In this document: positions 28,438 to 32,423 of the stretch, piece after piece | Layout: the number at the start of each line of letters is the position of its first letter | Position numbering within the stretch: the first letter of the stretch is position 1 | Assembly (NCBI RefSeq): GCF_001043895.1 | Contig: NZ_JTHF01000028.1 | Coordinates: 1-32,423, forward strand | Length of the DNA stretch: 32,423 nt | Source: Methylobacterium indicum | GTDB lineage: Bacteria; Pseudomonadota; Alphaproteobacteria; Rhizobiales; Beijerinckiaceae | Reading direction: 5' to 3' | Program-made: the position numbers and the translations under genes | Notes under the pieces: model-generated | Seen by the model: the letters and a program-made list of their open reading frames with translations, nothing else | The model's database searches: none | What the model was told of the DNA's origin: nothing

Positions 28438-29114
28438 GGCCCTGTCCCGTACCCGTAGTTTCTTGAAAGGCCGGTGTTTCCCCGGTCCCGCTCCCTGCGC
28501 CGTCCCGGGACGGCTTGTCGCGAAACGATTCCACCCGAGGGCCGGTCCGTCGGCGCCGCCCGTGATCACCGGGACCCCGAATGACCGCGATAAAGCGCTG
28601 TAGGGACAATCGCTTAACGTGGCCGTTGAGGTGCCGCCGGTTTATGGCGGGAACGCGGCGGAGCAAAGTGCGGTCTGAGGCAAACCTGGGATGCTTTCAG
28701 GGTGTTGCGACCTCGCCACAGCTAAGCTTGCGGCGAGTGCCCGGCCGGGGTGGGGGATGTCTGCCGGGACACCGGCTCTACATGGCGGCCGTTTGTGCCC
28801 GGCATGAGGCGAGTTCGTGCGGATGTCGGGGCCGGCACGGGGCGTTCGTGGGCGCATGATGCTGGTCTCGAGACTTGTTAGATCCAGCGAGGCGGGCCGA
28901 GAACCGGAGGCGGATCGGATCGATCCCGATTTCTCGGCGTCATGCGGTCGAGGGCGGGTATCGAGACCCGCGCGTTCGTTCTCACCCTGCGAACAGGATC
29001 CGGGTCCGCCGCGGTCGGCCGCGTCGCAGGTTGTTTCGGCTACGCCCTCGGCCCGTCACTGTCCCCGGACATCGCGCTTGACGATCGCCGGGCCCCGCGA
29101 CAATGCTATACAAC
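28438..29114. other. Long non-coding divergent region between ilvD and the argC leader
   Basis: This region of nearly 680 bases has no credible gene. Near ilvD (28591-28620) an AT-richer patch contains AAGCG (28593-28597) and CGCTT (28611-28615) as an inverted repeat 13 bases apart; the ilvD promoter or an operator may lie there. A 6-bp hairpin GCGGGT/ACCCGC is at 28954-28959/28966-28971. The open frames crossing it are Arg/Ser/Pro-rich and unlike proteins. Confidence 0.5.
29078..29112 (+). promoter_or_regulatory. Candidate promoter of the argC leader
   Basis: TTGACG (29078-29083) is a good -35. GACAAT (29099-29104) lies 15 bases downstream, and an extended -10-like TGCTATACA (29104-29112) lies further on but 23 bases from the -35. 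With the first -10, transcription would start around 29111, a few bases before the leader ATG at 29115, giving a nearly leaderless message like alphaproteobacterial trpL. Which -10 is used cannot be decided by eye. Confidence 0.5.
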
Positions 29115-29222
29115 ATGACCAAGTTCAGGACCCTCTTCGACCGACGCCGACGTCGCTGCTCCCACGCGGCGGCTCCCGGGCTCGCGCGTCGATCAGCGTC
29201 CTCCCGCGTCGTGGTGGCCTAG
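29115..29222 (+). CDS. Candidate arginine-rich leader peptide upstream of argC (35 aa)
   Basis: This short open frame starts MTKFRTLFDRRRRRC. Codons 10-14 (29142-29156) are five consecutive arginine codons (CGA CGC CGA CGT CGC), and nine of the 35 residues are Arg. The stop TAG is at 29220-29222. No Shine-Dalgarno sequence precedes it, but a promoter-like sequence ends just before the ATG, so a leaderless start is possible. It is followed by a strong terminator and then argC, an arginine biosynthesis gene. This fits a ribosome-mediated attenuation leader in which low Arg-tRNA stalls the ribosome. GC-rich DNA yields Arg runs by chance, so the claim rests on the combination of position, terminator and target gene. 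Confidence 0.5.
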   Translation: MTKFRTLFDRRRRRCSHAAAPGLARRSASSRVVVA

Positions 29223-29266
29223 ACCCAGGCCGCACCGCCGGAGCGGCCCTGAGCCGCGTTCCTGGA

Positions 29267-29300
29267 CCCCCGCAGCCTTCGGCTCCGGGGGTTTTCTTTT
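29267..29300 (+). terminator. Intrinsic terminator directly upstream of argC (attenuator candidate)
   Basis: CCCCCG (29267-29272) plus AGCC (29274-29277) pairs with GGCT (29281-29284) plus CGGGGG (29286-29291) around TTC, with one C-C mismatch. The tail is TTTTCTTTT (29292-29300). It lies 37 bases before the argC start and 44 bases after the leader stop, so transcripts entering from the leader must pass it to reach argC. Confidence 0.9.
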
Positions 29301-29337
29301 GCCCTCATCTCTTTGCCCCATCACGAGGACATTCCCC

Positions 29338-30315
29338 ATGAGCATCCGCGTCGGCATCGTCGGGATCAGCGGTTTCGGTGGCGGCGAGGCGCTGCGCCTG
29401 ATCGCCGGCCACCCGTCGTTCGAGCTGGTCTATGCCGCGGGCGAGGGCAGCGCCGGCAGCCGCCTGGCGGAGCGCTTTCCCGGCGTGCCGGCCCGGCTCG
29501 CCGACGTGGTGATCGAGCGGTGGGATCCCGCCTCCCTGCCGCCGCTCGACGTGCTGTTCGCCTCGCTGCCCACCGGCACTTCGGCCGAGGCGCTGGCGCG
29601 GGTGCCGCCGGAGGTGAAGATCGTCGATATCGGCGGCGACCACCGCTACGTCGACGGGTGGGCCTACGGGCTCGCCGACATCTGGCCGGACCGGATCGCG
29701 GGAAGGACCCGCGTCGCCAATCCCGGCTGCTTCCCGGCGGCGACGCTGACCGCGCTGGCGCCGCTCCTGGCCGACGGGCTGATCGAGCCCGGCAACATCG
29801 TCATCGACGCGAAGACCGGCATCTCCGGCGCCGGAAGGGGCGGGGCCGACAGCCGGTTCGGCTACGCCGAGAGCAACGAGAACCTAGTCCCCTACGGCCT
29901 GCTCCGGCACGTCCACATGCCCGAGATCGCCGAGACGATCGAGCGGCTGAGCGTCGGCAGTGCGGCGGGGCTGGTGTTCACACCCCACCTGGTGCCGATG
30001 ACCCGCGGCCTCCTCGTCACCGTGTATGCCCGCGGCCGCGCCACCACGGATCGTTGCCTGGACGCGGCGCGGCGCTTCTACGCCGCGCGGCCGTTCGTCC
30101 GCGTCACCGACCGACCGCCCCAGACCAAGTGGGCGACCGGCTCGAACCTCGCCTTCGTCAGCTACGCCGCCGATCCCGAGCGCAACCTCGTGATCGCGAT
30201 GGGTGTCGTCGACAATCTCGGCAAGGGGGCGGCCGGCCAGGCGGTGCAGAACGCGAACCTGATCTGCGGCCTGCCGGAGACCGCGGGGCTCGACGGCGCG
30301 CCCGTCTGGCCGTGA
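29338..30315 (+). CDS. argC: N-acetyl-gamma-glutamyl-phosphate reductase
   Basis: This is the third enzyme of arginine synthesis. It reduces N-acetylglutamyl phosphate to the semialdehyde with NADPH. The protein is 325 aa. The Rossmann loop is VGIVGISGFGGGEALRLI, the catalytic cysteine is Cys131 in VANPGCFPAATLTALAPLL, and DAKTGISGAGRG, FTPHLVPMTRGLLVTVYA, PPQTKWATGSNLAF and VDNLGKGAAGQAVQ follow. It is a type 1 ArgC. The GEGSAG and QTKWATG wording is closer to cyanobacterial-type proteins than to the usual alphaproteobacterial form that carries SLPHG or GLPHG; here that position reads SLPTGTS. It could be a paralogue. The ATG at 29338 has GAGGA at 29325-29329. It is preceded by a terminator and a candidate arginine leader peptide. 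Confidence 0.9.
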   Translation: MSIRVGIVGISGFGGGEALRLIAGHPSFELVYAAGEGSAGSRLAERFPGVPARLADVVIERWDPASLPPLDVLFASLPTGTSAEALARVPPEVKIVDIGGDHRYVDGWAYGLADIWPDRIAGRTRVANPGCFPAATLTALAPLLADGLIEPGNIVIDAKTGISGAGRGGADSRFGYAESNENLVPYGLLRHVHMPEIAETIERLSVGSAAGLVFTPHLVPMTRGLLVTVYARGRATTDRCLDAARRFYAARPFVRVTDRPPQTKWATGSNLAFVSYAADPERNLVIAMGVVDNLGKGAAGQAVQNANLICGLPETAGLDGAPVWP

Positions 30316-30346
30316 CGCGGGCGGGTCGCCCACGCCGGACCAAGGA

Positions 30347-32014
30347 TCAGGGCGCTTCGAGGCGGCTCGTCCGCAGGGCGCCGCGGCTCTCCAGGATCGG
30401 GTAGGCGGCGCCCGCGACCAGATGGTCGTTGACCCGCTTCAGGTCGCGCACGAGATCGGGATAGAGGGTGCTCGCCTCGGCCGGCCCCGCCCCGGTGCTG
30501 CCGCTCGCCTCGCGCAGTCGGCGGAAATGCGCCTCCGTCGCCCGCGCCTCGAGATCGCGAAACACCGCCTTCTCGTCGGCGAGCCGCCGGGCGGCGCGGG
30601 GATCCTCGGTCAGGAAGGCGGCGCCCGCCGCGCCGAGGTTCGCGGAGAGCCGCGCCAGCAGCGCCTCGACCTCCGCCTTGCCCTCGGCCGAGAAGGCGAG
30701 CCCGCGCTTCAGGCGCTTGGCCGCGTGGGTCATCACGTTGCGCGAGAGGATGTCGCCGGCATGCTCCAGGTTGGTGGTGAAGGCGATCAGCGTCGCGATC
30801 CGGCGCTCGTCGTCCTCGCTCAGGGCCTCCGGGTCGAGGCGGACGAGGTAGGCCTTGATGGCGGCGTTGAGCCGGTCGAGCGTGTCGTCCATCCGGCGGA
30901 TCTCGGTGACCTTGCTCCGGTCGCCGCCGGTCAGCGCCTCGCCGGCGCCCGCCGTCATCTCGGCCAGCACGTCGGCCATGCGCAGGGCCTCGCGTCCGGC
31001 CGCGCCGAGCGCCACCGGCGGCGTCTCGAGGGCCGCCTCGTCGAGATGGATCGGCCGGCCGGGATCGTGCGCGTCGATGCGTTCGGGCACCAGCCGGCGC
31101 AGCAGGGCCGAGACCGGCCCGAGCAGCGGCAGGAAGACCAGCGCCAGGACGAGGTTGAAGGCGGTGTGGAAATCCGCCACCGCCCGCGACAGGTCGGGCT
31201 GCCAGGTCACCGCGAGGGGCCCGATCAGCCCGAGGCAGGGCAGGGCGACGGCGCAGCCCGCCGCCCGGGTGAGGAGGTTGCCGAGCGCCACCCGGCGCCC
31301 CGCCGCCTCGCCGTCCCGCGCGCCCTCGAGGACCGGGTTGAGGGCCGAGCCGAGATTGGCCCCGAGCACCAGGGCCATCCCGGCCTCGAACGGCAGCACC
31401 CCGGCATGGGTGAAGGACATCACCAGGAGCACGATCGCCACGCTCGAATGGGCCGCCCAGGTCAGCACCGCGCCGAGCATCAGGGCGATCAGCCGGTCGG
31501 TCGCGACGGCGCCGAGCAGCACCCTGAGGGCCGGCACGTCCTCGTAGGGCGTGATCACCTCGACGAGGCGCGAGAGCGCCATCAGCATCAGCCCGAGACC
31601 GATCGCCGCCCGGCCGAGGTCGCGGGTGCGCGGCTCCGAGCCGCGGCGAAACAGGATCACGCCGACCAGCACCAGGACCGGCGCCACCCGGGCGACGTCG
31701 AAGGACAGAACCTGCACGATGAGCGTGGTGCCGATATTGGCGCCGAGCATCACGGCGAGCGCCGGCACCACCGCCACCAGCCCGGCGCCGGCGAAGGAGG
31801 CCACCATCAGGCCGGTCGCGGTGCTGCTCTGGAGGAGCGCGGTGACCCCGAGACCCGCCGCCAGCGCCTTGACCCTGTTGCCGAGCGCCACCCCGAGGAG
31901 ACGGCGCAGGTGGGGACCCAGCGCGCGCTGCACCCCGGTCTGCACCATGTGGATGCCCCAGAGCAGCAGCGCGACCGCGCCGCAGAGATCGAGCAGGGTC
32001 AGGGTGGTGTCCAT
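30347..32014 (-). CDS. Na/Pi cotransporter family protein with PhoU-like domain
   Basis: This is an inner-membrane protein of 555 aa. The N-terminal part (to about residue 320) holds eight or so hydrophobic segments arranged as two Na/Pi-cotransporter (NptA/YjbB type) repeats. Repeat 1 has LLQSSTATGLMV (Gln62-Ser-Ser) and GANIGTTLIVQ. Repeat 2 has AAHSSVAIVLLV (His189-Ser-Ser, where QSS is usual) and GANLGSALNPV. The C-terminal 200 residues are soluble and helical with PhoU-like character (IRRMDDTLDRLNAAIKAYLV, FTTNLEHAGDILSRNV). The likely role is phosphate movement, often export in bacteria. The start at 32014 (MDTTLTLLDL) is chosen; an ATG at 32053 would add 13 polar residues. It converges with argC. 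Confidence 0.88.
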   Translation of the reverse strand: MDTTLTLLDLCGAVALLLWGIHMVQTGVQRALGPHLRRLLGVALGNRVKALAAGLGVTALLQSSTATGLMVASFAGAGLVAVVPALAVMLGANIGTTLIVQVLSFDVARVAPVLVLVGVILFRRGSEPRTRDLGRAAIGLGLMLMALSRLVEVITPYEDVPALRVLLGAVATDRLIALMLGAVLTWAAHSSVAIVLLVMSFTHAGVLPFEAGMALVLGANLGSALNPVLEGARDGEAAGRRVALGNLLTRAAGCAVALPCLGLIGPLAVTWQPDLSRAVADFHTAFNLVLALVFLPLLGPVSALLRRLVPERIDAHDPGRPIHLDEAALETPPVALGAAGREALRMADVLAEMTAGAGEALTGGDRSKVTEIRRMDDTLDRLNAAIKAYLVRLDPEALSEDDERRIATLIAFTTNLEHAGDILSRNVMTHAAKRLKRGLAFSAEGKAEVEALLARLSANLGAAGAAFLTEDPRAARRLADEKAVFRDLEARATEAHFRRLREASGSTGAGPAEASTLYPDLVRDLKRVNDHLVAGAAYPILESRGALRTSRLEAP

Positions 32015-32092
32015 CCGCGTCGGTCGTCCTCCATCGGGGTCAGGCCCTGACATAGGGCGCCGGAACGCCCGGGTTCCTGCCCCCGATGCAAG

Positions 32093-32176
32093 TCTGCTGC
32101 CTGTTCTGCTGCCTGTCGGCGGTGGATGTCGGGGCTTGGGAGGTCAGGGCTTGGGAGGTCAAGGCTTGGGACAGGC
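32093..32176. repeat. Two adjacent tandem micro-repeats
   Basis: TCTGCTGCCTGT occurs twice in tandem (32093-32104, 32105-32116). GGGCTTGGGAGGTCA occurs twice in tandem (32132-32146, 32147-32161), with a third, diverged copy from 32162. The second array runs into the 3' end of the minus-strand gene and contains its stop codon. Confidence 0.85.
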
Positions 32177-32423
32177 CGGGTCCGCCGGGCGCGGCGCGCG
32201 CCGGAAGTCCAGGACCGCGCGGGTATAGGTCTCGACGACCTCCGAGAAGGGCTGCCGCTCGCCCGTGAACAGCACCGCGCGGTGGCTGAACAGGTGCTCG
32301 GGCACGTCGAGCGTGCCGCAGGACGGAGCCGGCGGGGCCGCCTGGTCCCAGCCCTCGGGCAGGGGCTGCCAGTGCGGCTCGGCGCCGACGGTCTGCCGGG
32401 TGGTGCCGAGCGCCGAGACCGCC
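32159..32423 (-). CDS. C-terminal part of an unrecognised protein (5' end outside window)
   Basis: This is a minus-strand open frame running off the right edge; 87 residues are visible. The readable part contains VSALGTTRQTVGAEPHWQPL, then CGTLDVPEHLFSHRAVLFTG and PFSEVVETYTRAVLDF, and ends in a Pro/Lys-rich tail (ADPACPKP). The balanced composition and lack of interruption support a real gene. I do not recognise a family. The stop codon lies inside a 15-bp tandem repeat, each unit of which carries an in-frame TGA, so the C-terminus may have been shaped by repeat slippage. Confidence 0.6.
   Translation of the reverse strand, partial: AVSALGTTRQTVGAEPHWQPLPEGWDQAAPPAPSCGTLDVPEHLFSHRAVLFTGERQPFSEVVETYTRAVLDFRRAPRPADPACPKP

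Noticed and set aside
28860..29110. Structured RNA gene such as SRP RNA, 6S RNA or tmRNA
   Set aside because: None of the conserved core sequences of these RNAs is recognisable.
28817..29341. Open frame of 174 codons crossing the argC leader
   Set aside because: Arg/Ser/Pro-rich, overlaps the terminator and the start of argC, and has no ribosome binding site. The short 29115-29222 frame explains the region better.
30422..32050. Open frame of 542 codons on the plus strand
   Set aside because: Antisense to the Na/Pi transporter; composition of a shadow frame.

Overview
The window is very GC-rich, densely coded DNA from an alphaproteobacterium, most likely Methylobacterium or a close relative in the Hyphomicrobiales (inference). 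The pointers are a CckA-type hybrid kinase next to recA, an ExoR-type Sel1-repeat regulator, a GAAC-N7-GxAC SOS-box-like site before recA, a type-I propionyl-CoA carboxylase beta chain, a soluble PAS-PAS chemoreceptor, and AddA with thioredoxin directly downstream. I see no tRNA, rRNA, CRISPR array, insertion sequence or prophage. The window is chromosomal backbone with a few accessory pieces.

Layout. 1-813: 3' end of cckA. 856-1596: a small Phd-like antitoxin/PIN toxin pair behind a palindromic operator. 1645-2873: recA with a candidate SOS promoter and a strong terminator. 2918-3111: a multi-hairpin intergenic element bounded by perfect 16-bp inverted repeats. 3151-3564: a MAPEG-family membrane protein, divergent from alaS (3768-6434). 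6875-10337: an rfbCBDA operon for dTDP-L-rhamnose. 10614-12146: pccB. 12312-13772: a cytoplasmic methyl-accepting protein on the minus strand, with a dyad in its 5' UTR. 14320-15702: a class III omega-aminotransferase, divergent from a Cys-cluster protein (15855-16391). 16408-16902: a MarR regulator divergent from a fatty acyl-CoA synthetase (17094-18722). 18853-19985: a translationally coupled DCC thiol oxidoreductase/SDR pair. 20133-24071: addA and trxA. 24248-25028: two small unknown proteins on the minus strand. 25184-25810: a glutathione S-transferase. 25866-28437: ilvD and exoR, overlapping on the minus strand. 28438-29337: a long non-coding divergent region ending in a candidate leader-peptide attenuator before argC (29338-30315). 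30347-32014: a Na/Pi cotransporter family protein on the minus strand. 32159-32423: 3' end of an unrecognised minus-strand gene.

The most interesting signal lies between ilvD and argC. A possible promoter leads almost directly into a 35-codon open frame with five consecutive arginine codons (nine Arg in all). A strong intrinsic terminator with a T-rich tail follows, only 37 nt before the argC start. Mutually exclusive RNA pairings can be drawn between the leader and the terminator. This is the architecture of a ribosome-mediated arginine attenuator. To my knowledge that mechanism is well described for his, trp, leu, ilv, thr and phe operons in proteobacteria but not for arg genes. Secondary signals are a perfect 22-bp palindrome at the ilvD/exoR overlap, the dyad next to the chemoreceptor ribosome binding site, the operator of the toxin-antitoxin pair, and two tandem micro-repeats near the right edge.
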